From Mobiluncus sp034180645 (GTDB taxonomy: Bacteria; Actinomycetota; Actinomycetes; Actinomycetales; Actinomycetaceae): 64,000 nt of DNA. Of this stretch, positions 15,472-24,702 are shown piece by piece; position 1 is the stretch's first letter; every line of letters starts with the position of its first letter. The stretch spans positions 1-64,000 of the forward strand of contig NZ_JAXFNY010000016.1 in assembly GCF_034180645.1 (NCBI RefSeq), in the 5' to 3' direction. The position numbers were made by a program, and so were the translations under genes. The notes beneath the pieces were generated by a model. That model worked only from the letters and a program-made list of their open reading frames with translations, was not told where the DNA came from and did not search any database.

Positions 15472-17166
15472 CTAGTCAGCTTCCAGCACTAGGGGCACAA
15501 TCATGGGTGCGCGCTTCAACCGCTTGGACACCCAACGGCCCAGGGTGCGGCGGGCGACCCGCTCCATGTCCCGCACGCTGGCTTGTCCGTCGGCCGCAGC
15601 CGCGCTCAACGCGTCAGCAATGGCCGGCTCAATATCCCGAAACACGTCATCGTTTTCCGCCACGCCGCGGGCGATGACGGTCGGACCAGCGAGGATAGTC
15701 CCCGTACTCATCTCCATCACCACGTAAACCGCCACAAACCCCTCTTGGGCCAGCACGCGGCGGTCATAAAGTTCGGACTCCCCAATCTCCCCGATAGAGG
15801 TACCGTCCACATAGATGAAGTCACACGGCACCTGGCCCACAATCTGGGCCTCACCGTTCTTGACTTCCACGCACACCCCGTCCTCAGCAAGCATGACGTG
15901 GCGCGGATCGACCCCGGTTTTCACGGCGTGTTTCCCGTTGGCGACCAAGTGGCGAATCTCGCCGTGAATGGGCATCACGTTCTTTGGCTTCACGATGTTG
16001 TAGGCATAGAGCAGTTCGCCCGTGGCGGCGTGACCGGACACGTGAACCTTCGAATTACCCTTGTGCACGACTTGCGCACCCAGACGAATGAGCTGGTTGA
16101 TGACGCGCCCCACCGAGTTTTCGTTGCCGGGAATCAAGGAGGACGCCAGCACCACCGTGTCGCCCTGGCCGATAGAAATTGTCCGATGAGTGCAGTTGGC
16201 AATCCGCGACAGGGCGGCCATCGGTTCGCCCTGCGAGCCAGTAGCCATATAAACGCGGCGTTCGGGGGGCAGGGAATTGACGTCCTTGAGATCAATCAGT
16301 ACCCCGTCCGGCACGGTCATATAACCGGCCTCCGCGGCGATGGTCATATTGCGTTCCATAGACCGCCCCACCAGGGCGACCTTGCGGTTGGATTTCGCGG
16401 CGGCGTTCAACACCTGCTGCACCCGGTGGACGTGGGAGGCAAACGATGCCACGACAATCTGGCCGGTAGCGTGGTGGAATACGTCCTCGAGGACGGGTCC
16501 GATTTCCCGTTCGGAGGCAATAAAGCCCGGGACCTCAGCATTCGTGGAGTCTACACAGAACAGGTCGACCCCGGCCTCCCCCCAGCGCGCGAAAGCACGC
16601 AGGTCGGTAATGCGCCCGTCCAGGGGCAACTGGTCCATCTTAAAGTCCCCGGTAATCAGCGCGGAGCCGGCTTTCGTGCGCACCATGACCGCCAAGGCGT
16701 CGGGAATCGAGTGGTTTACAGCACAAAACTCCAGATGGAACGGTCCCAAGTCGAGCCGCTCGCCCTCTGCTTTGACCCGCAGGTTCGTGGTTGACAAGCG
16801 GTGTTCCAAAAGTTTCGGTTCCACGAGCGCTATCGTCAGGTGCGAACCGTAGACGGGAATATCCTCGCGCAGTTTCAACAGGTAGGGCACCGCTCCGATG
16901 TGATCCTCGTGCCCGTGGGTCAGCACCACGCCCACCACGTCATCCATTCGGTCTTGAATATAGGTGAAATCCGGCAAAATCAGGTCCACCCCGGGCTGAA
17001 TCTCTTCGGGAAACAGCACCCCGCAATCCACAATGAGGATTTTGCCTTCGGTTTCCAAAACAGTCATGTTGCGGCCGACTTCGCCCAAGCCGCCCAAGGG
17101 CACCAATCGCAAGACATCGGGTTGGGCCGGGCCGGGCTGTGGCAGCTGAAAAATATCTTCACTCAC
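15472..17166 (-). CDS. rnj: Ribonuclease J
   Basis: 564 aa metallo-beta-lactamase/beta-CASP nuclease. The metal motif HGHEDHIGA is at about residues 79-87, with later conserved His/Asp residues such as VNHSIPDA and ITGDFKMD. The beta-CASP region holds GSQGEPMAAL, and HVSGHAATGEL carries the downstream His motif. It processes and degrades RNA 5' to 3' and endonucleolytically in the cytoplasm. GTG start directly after a GGGGG run. It sits in the conserved actinobacterial order with dapA/dapB upstream and ftsK downstream. Confidence 0.95.
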   Translation of the reverse strand: MSEDIFQLPQPGPAQPDVLRLVPLGGLGEVGRNMTVLETEGKILIVDCGVLFPEEIQPGVDLILPDFTYIQDRMDDVVGVVLTHGHEDHIGAVPYLLKLREDIPVYGSHLTIALVEPKLLEHRLSTTNLRVKAEGERLDLGPFHLEFCAVNHSIPDALAVMVRTKAGSALITGDFKMDQLPLDGRITDLRAFARWGEAGVDLFCVDSTNAEVPGFIASEREIGPVLEDVFHHATGQIVVASFASHVHRVQQVLNAAAKSNRKVALVGRSMERNMTIAAEAGYMTVPDGVLIDLKDVNSLPPERRVYMATGSQGEPMAALSRIANCTHRTISIGQGDTVVLASSLIPGNENSVGRVINQLIRLGAQVVHKGNSKVHVSGHAATGELLYAYNIVKPKNVMPIHGEIRHLVANGKHAVKTGVDPRHVMLAEDGVCVEVKNGEAQIVGQVPCDFIYVDGTSIGEIGESELYDRRVLAQEGFVAVYVVMEMSTGTILAGPTVIARGVAENDDVFRDIEPAIADALSAAAADGQASVRDMERVARRTLGRWVSKRLKRAPMIVPLVLEAD

Positions 17167-17305
17167 CCCCCTATCTTAGCGGTTTGCCCCTCCCCCAGGC
17201 GTACCCACCCGCCCAGGAGCGCAGGCCGCGGGAACGAAAGTCCGCTCGACCCTTGTGATGGGTGGGAGGAAACGGGAATAGGAACGGGAAAGAGGAAAGC
17301 CGTGC

Positions 17306-18049
17306 CTAGAGCCCCAGCAGCGGCTCCAAGCCGACGGTGAGACCGGGGAAAGTGGCGACTTTGCGCAGCCCCAGCAACACTCCGGGCATGAAGGACACGC
17401 GGTCAAAGCAATCGGTGCGCACCACCAGTTGCTCACCGGGGTTACCGAAAAGGATCTCCTCATGGGCGTACAAGCCGCGCAAACGCACGGCGTGGACCGG
17501 CACGCCCGCGATTTTTCCGCCGCGCGTCCCGTGTGGATCCGATTCGGTGTGATCCGGGAAGGCGGGAGCACCGGTGGCCTCGCGCGCCGCGGCGATACCT
17601 TTCGCGGTGGCGATGGCGGTGCCGGAAGGGGCGTCGAGTTTGTCAGGGTGGTGCATTTCGAGGATTTCCACGGATTCAAAGTACGGGGCTGCCGCGGCCG
17701 CAAACTTCATAGCCAACACGGCGGAAATGGCAAAATTGGGGGCAATCAGCACGGAACGGTCAGCGTCCTGGGCGGCTTGGCGAACCCGTGCGTAGGCGTC
17801 ATCGCTCCAGCCGGTCGTGCCGACCACCACGTGCGTTTCGGCTTGCAGAGCCGCCATCACGTTGGCTTCCGCGCTGGCCGGAATGGTGAAATCGACCGCG
17901 TGTGTGGCCTGGGCACGGCGCAACCCGGCGGTGATGTCATCGTCACGGTCCAGTTGGGCGACCAGTTCCATATCCGGCGCTGCGCTGACCGCAGCGCAGA
18001 CTTGGCTGCCCATGCGACCTTTGGCCCCGATTACCGCGACTTTCAACAT
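17306..18049 (-). CDS. dapB: 4-hydroxy-tetrahydrodipicolinate reductase
   Basis: 247 aa. NAD(P)H-binding GAKGRMGSQV is at residues 8-17, then VVGTTGW, and the substrate-binding signature EMHHPDKLDAPSGTAIA at about residues 130-146. It catalyses the second committed step of diaminopimelate/lysine synthesis, feeding peptidoglycan. ATG preceded by GGGAGGAAGCGGAA. It lies 44 bp downstream of dapA, so the product of DapA is passed to a co-expressed DapB. Confidence 0.96.
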   Translation of the reverse strand: MLKVAVIGAKGRMGSQVCAAVSAAPDMELVAQLDRDDDITAGLRRAQATHAVDFTIPASAEANVMAALQAETHVVVGTTGWSDDAYARVRQAAQDADRSVLIAPNFAISAVLAMKFAAAAAPYFESVEILEMHHPDKLDAPSGTAIATAKGIAAAREATGAPAFPDHTESDPHGTRGGKIAGVPVHAVRLRGLYAHEEILFGNPGEQLVVRTDCFDRVSFMPGVLLGLRKVATFPGLTVGLEPLLGL

Positions 18050-18093
18050 TTCCGCTTCCTCCCTTTTTGTGGCGTGGCGTCAGGCCGCGCCGG

Positions 18094-18981
18094 TTATTCT
18101 TGCAGCAGTCCTTGGCTCACCAGAGCCCGACAGATATCGGCGATTTCGGTCTCGCTGGGTTCGACCAGCGGCAGACGCGGACGCGGGGACTCAATCAGCC
18201 CCAAGGCGTAAACGGCCTGTTTTGCGTAAGTCGCCCCCTGACCAGCGCCCATAATGGCACGATTCGATGGCTCCAGCGCCGCATCCAATTCCCGCGCGCG
18301 GGCCAGGTCGCCAGCGGCAACGGCATCCAGCAGGGCTGAAATCCGTTTGCCTTCCACGTGTCCCACTACCGAAATGACTCCGGAAGCGCCGCCTGCCATA
18401 AAGAAAAAGTTTAGAGCGTCGTCGCCGCTGTACCATTCCAATCCGGTGCGCCGCATAGCCTGGATACCCGCGCTCACGTTGCCGGTCGCGTCTTTCACGC
18501 CCCGCACGCGCTCCAGTCGGGCCAGCCGGTCCATCGTCTCGGGGGCAATGTGCACCCCGGTACGACCGGGAATGTCATAGACCAGAATGGGCAGGTCACT
18601 TTCCTCGTGAACCGCCTGGAAGTGGGCGACAATGCCGTCTTGGGAGGGCCGATTGTAGTAGGGCGCGGTCACCAGCAGTCCATCGGCACCGTTCTGAGCG
18701 GCCGAGCGCACCATCGCGACCGTGTGGGCCGTATCGTTGGAACTGACCCCGGCGATGACTTTGATGTCTGGGCCTACCGCACGCCGTACAGTTTGCAACA
18801 GCTGGGCTTTTTCGTCCAAGTGCGTGGCGGGCGCTTCCCCCGTGGTGCCGGAAACCAAGATGGCATCGCAGCCGGAGTCCACCAGGTGCTTCGCCAAGCG
18901 AGCGGCGGATTCGTAATCCACCGAACCATCCGCATGAAAAGGAGTCACCATCGCTACTGAAAAACGCCCAAAAGTACTCAT
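18094..18981 (-). CDS. dapA: 4-hydroxy-tetrahydrodipicolinate synthase
   Basis: 295 aa class I aldolase-like TIM barrel. Visible motifs: VSGTTGEAPATHLDEK (substrate loop with TTGE), YDIPGRTGV (catalytic Tyr and Arg) and VRGVKDATGN with the Schiff-base Lys (about residue 163). It condenses pyruvate with aspartate semialdehyde. The thyX gene often found between dapB and dapA in actinobacteria is absent here; the two genes are adjacent. Confidence 0.96.
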   Translation of the reverse strand: MSTFGRFSVAMVTPFHADGSVDYESAARLAKHLVDSGCDAILVSGTTGEAPATHLDEKAQLLQTVRRAVGPDIKVIAGVSSNDTAHTVAMVRSAAQNGADGLLVTAPYYNRPSQDGIVAHFQAVHEESDLPILVYDIPGRTGVHIAPETMDRLARLERVRGVKDATGNVSAGIQAMRRTGLEWYSGDDALNFFFMAGGASGVISVVGHVEGKRISALLDAVAAGDLARARELDAALEPSNRAIMGAGQGATYAKQAVYALGLIESPRPRLPLVEPSETEIADICRALVSQGLLQE

Positions 18982-19067
18982 GCAGTCATCTTAAGCGCTT
19001 TGTTCACATGATGGAAGCTACGTCCGCCATGTGGACGCGGGGTTTGACGGAACCGCCGGGGACAGTT

Positions 19068-20477
19068 TTATTCCCCCGGCCCCAATCGCACCTCGATGGT
19101 GGCACGTTTCGCCAGTTCAGCCGCCCAATCCCGCACTTGTGCAGCGGTGACGGCCTGCATCTGGTCCAGCTTCGTGGCCAGCGGGATATAGGCCCCGCGC
19201 AAGATTTCGGCATGAGCCAGGCGATTGGCACGCACGGTGTTATCCTCCAAACTCAGCAAGGTGGCGCCGCGCAGTTGCCCTTTGGCTCGGGCTAGCTCGT
19301 CCGCGGGGATTGGGTTGGTGGCGATTTCCTCCAGCTCGGCACGCAGCAGCGCCGCTACTTCATCCACATTCGCCGGATTGCAGGTCGCGGTCACCCCGAA
19401 ACTGCCCGCGTCCCGGTGCGACGAGTTGAACGCGTAGGTGGTGTAGGCCAGACCGCGTTTTTCCCGGATATTTTGGAACAGACGCGAACTCATTCCCCCG
19501 CCCAGCACGGTGTTCAGCACATTCATGACGGGCATATTCGCGTCCGCTACCCCCGGTCCTGGTCCGCCAATAATGATGCGGCTTTGTTCAAACTTTCCTG
19601 CGATTTGGAACACCCCGGATTCTGGTTTCCATGCGCCCTGACCAGCCGCGTTGAGACTGTTCCCGCAACGGTCGGCGGGGCTGCCCAGCGGGACGGCTGC
19701 CACAGTGTTGAAGTCTAAAGCGGGCTGGGCCGGGTCGGGGCCGGATTGCCACTGCGGCCACGGGGAATCGGGACGGCACAAAGACCCCGCCACCAGTTCA
19801 CACACCTGGTCATGGCTGACGTCTCCCGCGGCCGCCACCACCAGGCGATCCGGGGCATATCCGGCCTGGTAGTGAGCCACTATTGCCTCCAGGGTGTCGG
19901 CTTTTACCGATTCAATCGTGCCGCCAATGGGACGCCCCAGTGGATGCGCCGGAAAAACCCGGCGGGTAAATTCGTCAAAAGCCTGTTCGCTGGGGTTATC
20001 CAGCGCCATCGTCAGCTCGTCGAGGATGATGCCACGTTCCATCTCAAAATCGGCAGCATTGAGCAAGGGCGCGCACAGCATATCCATCAAAACATCAATG
20101 GCCATGGGCACGTCCTCGCCCAAAACTTCGGCATAGTAGTGGGTGCATTCCCGGCCGGTAGCGGCGTTGGAATCACCTCCCACCGCGTCAAATTCCATCG
20201 CTATCTGGTGGGCGGTGCGCCGCGGGGTTCCTTTAAATAAGAGGTGTTCCAGGAAGTGCGTGGAGCCCCGCGCCCCCTCAATCTCGTCACGAGAGCCGCG
20301 CGCGACCCACAGTGCCACGGTAGCGGCACGGGTGCCCAGCATATGCTCGGTGATAACCCGCGTTCCTCCGGGCAAAATCGTGCGACGAATGGCCCCGTCC
20401 TCCAGGGTCACATCCGCCCCGGGAACACCTGCAGGCAGCGCTGGCAGCGGACACGCAACAGGTTTCAAATCAGTCAT
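19068..20477 (-). CDS. M16-family zinc metallopeptidase
   Basis: 469 aa. The inverted zinc motif HFLEHLLFKG (HxxEH, about residues 72-81) and a downstream Glu (RECTHYYAEVL) mark an active M16 peptidase. A second, inactive-type half follows from about residue 250. No signal peptide, so cytoplasmic as is usual for this class. It is often found near dapA/dapB and polynucleotide phosphorylase in actinobacteria. The segment around residues 245-280 (AAVPLGSPADRCGN onward) looks like a lineage-specific insert. The start lies only 29 bp from the divergent gene at 20507, so the two promoters overlap. Confidence 0.9.
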   Translation of the reverse strand: MTDLKPVACPLPALPAGVPGADVTLEDGAIRRTILPGGTRVITEHMLGTRAATVALWVARGSRDEIEGARGSTHFLEHLLFKGTPRRTAHQIAMEFDAVGGDSNAATGRECTHYYAEVLGEDVPMAIDVLMDMLCAPLLNAADFEMERGIILDELTMALDNPSEQAFDEFTRRVFPAHPLGRPIGGTIESVKADTLEAIVAHYQAGYAPDRLVVAAAGDVSHDQVCELVAGSLCRPDSPWPQWQSGPDPAQPALDFNTVAAVPLGSPADRCGNSLNAAGQGAWKPESGVFQIAGKFEQSRIIIGGPGPGVADANMPVMNVLNTVLGGGMSSRLFQNIREKRGLAYTTYAFNSSHRDAGSFGVTATCNPANVDEVAALLRAELEEIATNPIPADELARAKGQLRGATLLSLEDNTVRANRLAHAEILRGAYIPLATKLDQMQAVTAAQVRDWAAELAKRATIEVRLGPGE

Positions 20478-20506
20478 AGTTACCCAATCTTACTAGACTA
20501 GGAGTC

Positions 20507-21061
20507 ATGTCCCAGCACAACCTTGGCAAACAGGAAAAACCCGGCGACCCCGATCAGTCCCCCACAAACGCAAAACCGGAGGGAGAACCTCGTGCGGGCA
20601 ACAATCCTCGCGACAAATCCGGAAAAGCCCCGGCATCGAAACAATCACTGTGGCGCTCCACCGCTGACGTGTGGCCGTTCGTAGTGGGGTCTTTCGGGTG
20701 CGCGCTGGCGGCTTACTTTTTGACTTATGCCGGCTCGGCCTATGAACAGCCGAACTCGCTGACTACCGGAGCGACCGTCACGTTGATGATGGCCGGGTCT
20801 TGTGTGCTGGCTGCCACCGTGGGCCTGGTTCACCTGGCGTTTTCGATTGGCGCAAAAGTGTTGTGGGCCATCGGGGCTGGTCTGGGTGTGGTGCTGTCGG
20901 TGGCGGCCTTTGTTGTGGCGGGGATGCAGGCCGCGCCCGGTTTTGTGTTTTGCGTGGCGTTCCTGGTGCTATGCGTGCCGGGATACTTCCTGGGTCGGCG
21001 TGCTGACGACTACCGCGCCCAGTTCCCCAAACGCAGCCATTTCCTGGGCGACTGGGACTAA
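20507..21061 (+). CDS. Membrane protein of unknown function
   Basis: 184 aa. A polar, Pro/Lys-rich cytosolic N-terminus of about 55 residues is followed by four hydrophobic segments (about 62-78, 92-112, 116-137 and 141-160) and a short C-terminal tail rich in charged and aromatic residues. I do not recognise a family; several actinobacteria encode similar four-helix proteins of unknown role. AGGAG stands close to the ATG. Divergent from the M16 peptidase gene and upstream of the CWB2 protein on the same strand. Confidence 0.7.
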   Translation: MSQHNLGKQEKPGDPDQSPTNAKPEGEPRAGNNPRDKSGKAPASKQSLWRSTADVWPFVVGSFGCALAAYFLTYAGSAYEQPNSLTTGATVTLMMAGSCVLAATVGLVHLAFSIGAKVLWAIGAGLGVVLSVAAFVVAGMQAAPGFVFCVAFLVLCVPGYFLGRRADDYRAQFPKRSHFLGDWD

Positions 21062-21168
21062 AACGGACTAAAGCCGCGAGTTTTGGCTGCAAAAATGGCC
21101 TTCTCGGGTGCCGGTCGAGGTAAAATTCCCTCGTAAGCAGGTTATTTTATGGAAAGTGCGGTGCGAAA

Positions 21169-22935
21169 ATGACTGTTAGTTCCCAGCGAAAGTTCCTTTG
21201 TGGTCTGGCCGGGGCGGCGCTCCTCGCCGGAATGGGCGTTCCGGCAGCCAACGGGGCGAATCCCGAGGACCGTCTGGCCGGCCCTGACCGGGTGGCCACT
21301 TCTCTGGCGGCATCCGCCTATGGTGAAGCCAACACGGTGTACTTGGCGGCGCCGAACGGAATTCCAGATGCTATCACCGCCGGAGCTTTGCCGGGACGTA
21401 TCGTCTATGGCGACCCTTGGGGTGGTGATACGTTTGGCCGAGTCAACTTTCTGCGCCAGATGGATACTCATCGGCTGGCTTATCTCGGCGGACCCGGTCT
21501 GTGGGGTGGCACCCCGGCGGGACTCAACGCCGCTTACCCGCCCGATTACCGTGTCGAAGCGACCCAGATTCAAGGCGCGGATCGCTACGAAACCGCGGCT
21601 CTGCTCTATGACCGTTGGGTTGAGCTCAATCATCATCCGCGCAACATCTCGGTATTGATTGCTAACGGCGGCTCTATGGTTGACGCGTTGGCGGCCGGAG
21701 CTTTGGACACTCCCATTCTGCTGGTGCAACCTGACGGAACCATTCCCGCCGCGACTCTGAAGCGTTTGCAACAAGGCGGAATTACTCAGATTACCGTGCT
21801 GGGCGGAACAGGCGCCATACCCGTGGCCACCACCCAGCAGCTGAGCAAATTCGTTTCGGGAGGCACCCCGACCCCGCCGACCACCAAGACTTCTGAAGGC
21901 AACTCAGGACCGGTGGAAGTCCCCTCGGCCGACACCCCCAAGACCGCGGAAAACATCGCCCGCTGGCAAAAGACCCTGCAAAATTACACGGAACTGTCCA
22001 AACCAAACGGAGAGATTGCTCAAAAGATTTCGGCCTCTTCGCAGTGGATTAAGTTTGGTGCGGAAGCTGAGAAATATACCCGCGAAACCATCGAGGATAA
22101 TTGGTCTAAATTCTTGTTTGGAACCAAACAGAAATATTCCACCTATCCTTCGGTTGCCGCTCTCTATGCCGACAACAAAGCTGACGCAGATTGGTTCCTG
22201 TCCTCCGTGGTGCGCTCCGGCTACTACGGAGCCGACATCTCCCTGCCGCACGACCTGGCGACTTTTGAGGAAGTCGTCAAACAGTACGGAAGTTACTTTG
22301 GGGTCGATTACTCTTGGCTAGATGATACGTTCCTGGACAGCCTGCGGGAATCTTTCAAGTTGGAATTCGACACTTACCTGCATCGTGGCGTCACACCCGG
22401 ATCGTGGACCATGGCCGGTTCGGTCATCAACGGGACTTATGATTACCAAAAGTGGCCGCTGGGGTTGGCTCCGCTGGTGTTTGAGCGCTACCAGACGTTC
22501 TGGCAAGAGCGCCTGCCCCAGTACCGCGCCGCGATTCCGAAAATTCAAGCCTGGTTGAACTCCGCGGGGGTTCCCGCAGCCACGCCCGCTCAGAGCGACC
22601 CGACCAATATCAAGCGGATTGGCGGAGCGGATCGCTTCGAGACGGCTCGCCTGCTGGCCCAAGCCCGTTCCAAGAAAACCTTGGGCTACAACAAGTCCCC
22701 GATTCAACACATCTACCTGGTCAACGGCACGGCCCTGGCCGATGCTGCCGTCGCCGGGTCGCTCAAGAACGGGGTGATCCTGCTGGTTAACGGGAACAGT
22801 TTGCCCCAAGCCACGACTTTGGCGCTGCGTGACCTCTATGCCTCCCATGGTGCCGGCCTGCGTATCTTGGCAGTTGGCGGGACCGCGGTCGTTCCTGACC
22901 AGGCGATTGATGCGGCCAAGACCCTGGTGCGCTAA
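21169..22935 (+). CDS. Cell-wall-binding repeat (CWB2) surface protein
   Basis: 588 aa. A signal peptide covers residues 1-29 (LAGAALLAGMGVPAANGA). CWB2-type repeats are visible as R(L/I)xGxDR segments: RLAGPDRVATSLAASAYG, IQGADRYETAALLYDRW and, near the C-terminus, IRKI-like KRIGGADRFETARLLAQA. Each is followed by VYLA/VLGG-type strands (VLGGTGAIP, AVGGTAVVP). Between the N-terminal repeats and the C-terminal repeat lies a 220-residue, mostly helical region (about 250-470) with no family I recognise. CWB2 repeats anchor proteins non-covalently to cell-wall polymers, so this should be an extracellular wall protein. Confidence 0.88.
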   Translation: MTVSSQRKFLCGLAGAALLAGMGVPAANGANPEDRLAGPDRVATSLAASAYGEANTVYLAAPNGIPDAITAGALPGRIVYGDPWGGDTFGRVNFLRQMDTHRLAYLGGPGLWGGTPAGLNAAYPPDYRVEATQIQGADRYETAALLYDRWVELNHHPRNISVLIANGGSMVDALAAGALDTPILLVQPDGTIPAATLKRLQQGGITQITVLGGTGAIPVATTQQLSKFVSGGTPTPPTTKTSEGNSGPVEVPSADTPKTAENIARWQKTLQNYTELSKPNGEIAQKISASSQWIKFGAEAEKYTRETIEDNWSKFLFGTKQKYSTYPSVAALYADNKADADWFLSSVVRSGYYGADISLPHDLATFEEVVKQYGSYFGVDYSWLDDTFLDSLRESFKLEFDTYLHRGVTPGSWTMAGSVINGTYDYQKWPLGLAPLVFERYQTFWQERLPQYRAAIPKIQAWLNSAGVPAATPAQSDPTNIKRIGGADRFETARLLAQARSKKTLGYNKSPIQHIYLVNGTALADAAVAGSLKNGVILLVNGNSLPQATTLALRDLYASHGAGLRILAVGGTAVVPDQAIDAAKTLVR

Positions 22936-22952
22936 ACCCGGTGGAAAACCCG

Positions 22953-22971
22953 CGCGGGCTTGAAACCCGCG
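22953..22971. terminator. Short GC hairpin between convergent genes
   Basis: CGCGGG (22953-22958) pairs with CCCGCG (22966-22971) around a 7-nt loop, 17 bp after the CWB2 gene and 40 bp before the end of the convergent S4 gene. There is no T run, so it is a weak or factor-assisted terminator candidate. Confidence 0.35.
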
Positions 22972-23010
22972 TCGGTTGGGTCCAGGCGTCGCCGGGCGCT
23001 GTGACTGACT

Positions 23011-23382
23011 TCAAAAGGACGTCCGCCCGCGCAAGGCGTCAAGCTGACGGCGTTCCTTTTTGGTCGGCCGCCCGGTGCCGCGCGGTCGATAGATGACGGC
23101 CGCATTAGCGGGATTCGTCAAGCGCTGTGGGGTGACGTCCTCATAACATTTCACGGCTTCAGGCGCCCCCACGCGCTTGGGAATCAGGGCTTTTACCTTG
23201 AGGACACGGTCGAAACCCGCGACCCGCAGCCGTACCTCGTCCCCCGCCCGCACCGCGCTGGAGGCTTTCGCACTGACCCCGTTGATTTTCACGTGCCCGG
23301 CGCGCGCCGCCGCGGTCGCCAAGGAGCGCGACTTCACCTGTCGCACCGCCCACAACCACACGTCGACACGCATTTTTTCCAT
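23011..23382 (-). CDS. S4-domain RNA-binding protein (Hsp15-like)
   Basis: 123 aa. The S4 fold occupies residues 1-65 (RVDVWLWAVRQVKSRSLATA, then GHVKINGV), followed by a basic tail with RPRGTGRPTKKERRQLD that is characteristic of Hsp15/RNA-binding S4 proteins. In E. coli the homologue binds the 50S subunit carrying nascent chains and recycles it. Two ATG starts are three codons apart; the second (23373) has the better-spaced GGGGGA. Confidence 0.88.
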   Translation of the reverse strand: MEKMRVDVWLWAVRQVKSRSLATAAARAGHVKINGVSAKASSAVRAGDEVRLRVAGFDRVLKVKALIPKRVGAPEAVKCYEDVTPQRLTNPANAAVIYRPRGTGRPTKKERRQLDALRGRTSF

Positions 23383-23449
23383 TCCCCCAGTCTACCCGCA
23401 GCCGGGATTTTCGGCTGAAAACCGGGAGAATCTGGCGAAACTGCGAACC

Positions 23450-24565
23450 CTAGCGGGGTCGGGATTCGCAGCCCACCCCGTCGTGATCCCCGTCAAATTT
23501 GTCCCGGAATCCCGAATCCTGCGGAGTAATGGGCCGACCCAGGATTGCCCAGACTTCCCGGCAGTTGGCATAGCTAGCTCCCGGACCAGCTGGCACCCCG
23601 GGTGCGGGGTCTGCCACGGGAGGAGCCACGTTCTGCGGCGAGGCTGGCTGGTCCGGCGGGACGGATTCCGGCACGGTTCCGGAGGGGACGACCACCCCAC
23701 TGTCGGCAGGCAGTGCCTGACCGGGACAATTGCTCAGAATTCGTACCATCGCGTCGCGTTCAGCCGGGGTCACCCACAGTCGATACTTCGCTTTGACCGC
23801 AATCTGGCGCGACACATAGGCGCACCGGAAGCCCTTATGCGGCGGCAGCCACGTCGCCGCGTCGCCGTCCGACTTTTGCTGGTTGAGCCGGCCGTCCACT
23901 GCCAACAGGTTCAACGGATCGTTCGCCAGGGTTTCGCGCTGCGCTGCGGTCAAGGCTTGGGCGCCTTTCTGCCACGCGTCGGACAGGGCGACCACGTGGT
24001 CAATCTGGATGGCCGAGGCTTGTGACTTATCAAAATACCTGGTTTCCCCGGAATATGGCTCCGCCAAAATCCCGCTCAACACCACGCATCCGCGCGTGTT
24101 CGCGCGCCAGGTTTTGTTGGTCAAATCGCGGTTCAGGATATCGTTGCGGGTGTCGCAGCCGTTCCGGTCGATATCGCGCCACCTCTGGCCGAATTCCGCG
24201 CGCCGATACCCGGTTTTCGCCGCCCGCCCTTTCACGGGCAAGGTCGCCAGCACAGTCGCGGCGTCTCCGGACGCTTCCGGCGTGGGGGTGGCGGCGGAAC
24301 TGGGTTCAACAATGATTTCTGGGGTCTGCGTGGGGAAAGAGCCAGAAGGCGTGGGGGTGGGTTCCGCGGTGACGCGCGGCGCTTTGGTGGAAACGGTTGG
24401 GCTAGCAGAGACAGTAGGCTCAGAATCGCTGGCTTTGCTCCCTAATCCGTTACCGCATGCCACCATGGCGCACAGTATCCCCGCTCCCACCAGCAGCTTC
24501 TTGGCTTTGCTGGCTTTAGGCGGAGTCTGGGCTGGTCCGTTCGGCGGCGCCGGGGTTCCTTTCAC
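23450..24565 (-). CDS. Secreted HNH nuclease (DUF1524) with C-terminal Excalibur domain
   Basis: 371 aa. The N-terminus has a basic stretch, a hydrophobic core and AMVACG, a lipobox-like site, so it may be a lipoprotein. A Ser/Thr/Pro-rich linker reaches about residue 105. The DUF1524/HNH domain follows: WRDIDRNGCDTRNDILNRDL, QIDHVVALSDAWQKGA (catalytic His) and NDPLNLLAVDGRLNQQKSD. After another linker the C-terminus is an Excalibur calcium-binding motif, FDGDHDGVGCE (DxDxDGxxCE). Such proteins are extracellular, wall-associated nucleases. The start codon is GTG. Confidence 0.9.
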   Translation of the reverse strand: MKGTPAPPNGPAQTPPKASKAKKLLVGAGILCAMVACGNGLGSKASDSEPTVSASPTVSTKAPRVTAEPTPTPSGSFPTQTPEIIVEPSSAATPTPEASGDAATVLATLPVKGRAAKTGYRRAEFGQRWRDIDRNGCDTRNDILNRDLTNKTWRANTRGCVVLSGILAEPYSGETRYFDKSQASAIQIDHVVALSDAWQKGAQALTAAQRETLANDPLNLLAVDGRLNQQKSDGDAATWLPPHKGFRCAYVSRQIAVKAKYRLWVTPAERDAMVRILSNCPGQALPADSGVVVPSGTVPESVPPDQPASPQNVAPPVADPAPGVPAGPGASYANCREVWAILGRPITPQDSGFRDKFDGDHDGVGCESRPR

Positions 24566-24621
24566 AGCATCATTTTAAAGCGCAGTCAGGCTTTTTTGAG
24601 CGACCGGCCGCGTCCCCTGTT

Positions 24622-24690
24622 GCAAATTGGTGATTAAATCGGGGTTGCTGGTCTATATAACCACCTACCCCGATTTAATCCCCGATTTCT
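24622..24690. repeat. Dispersed palindromic element, copy A
   Basis: Arms at 24632-24652 and 24660-24680 pair at 19 of 21 positions around the loop CTATATA; the outer 14 bp are perfect. The stretch 24632-24690 matches the reverse complement of 46372-46430 at 54 of 59 positions. Each arm also contains a partial direct repeat of the AATCGGGG type. No open frame crosses it. It lies 57 bp past the start of the HNH gene and 13 bp before the -35 box of the small-peptide promoter. Confidence 0.85.
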
Positions 24691-24702
24691 CACGCTCTCC
24701 GC

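Noticed and set aside
15583..16794. A 403-codon open frame on the plus strand
   Set aside because: It is entirely antisense to rnj, whose metal and substrate motifs are all intact. Long antisense frames are common in this GC-rich DNA, and the translated product (His/Gln/Gly-rich) resembles no protein family.
16801..17340. Plus-strand frame across the rnj start and the spacer to dapB
   Set aside because: Antisense to rnj for most of its length, no ribosome binding site, no family resemblance.
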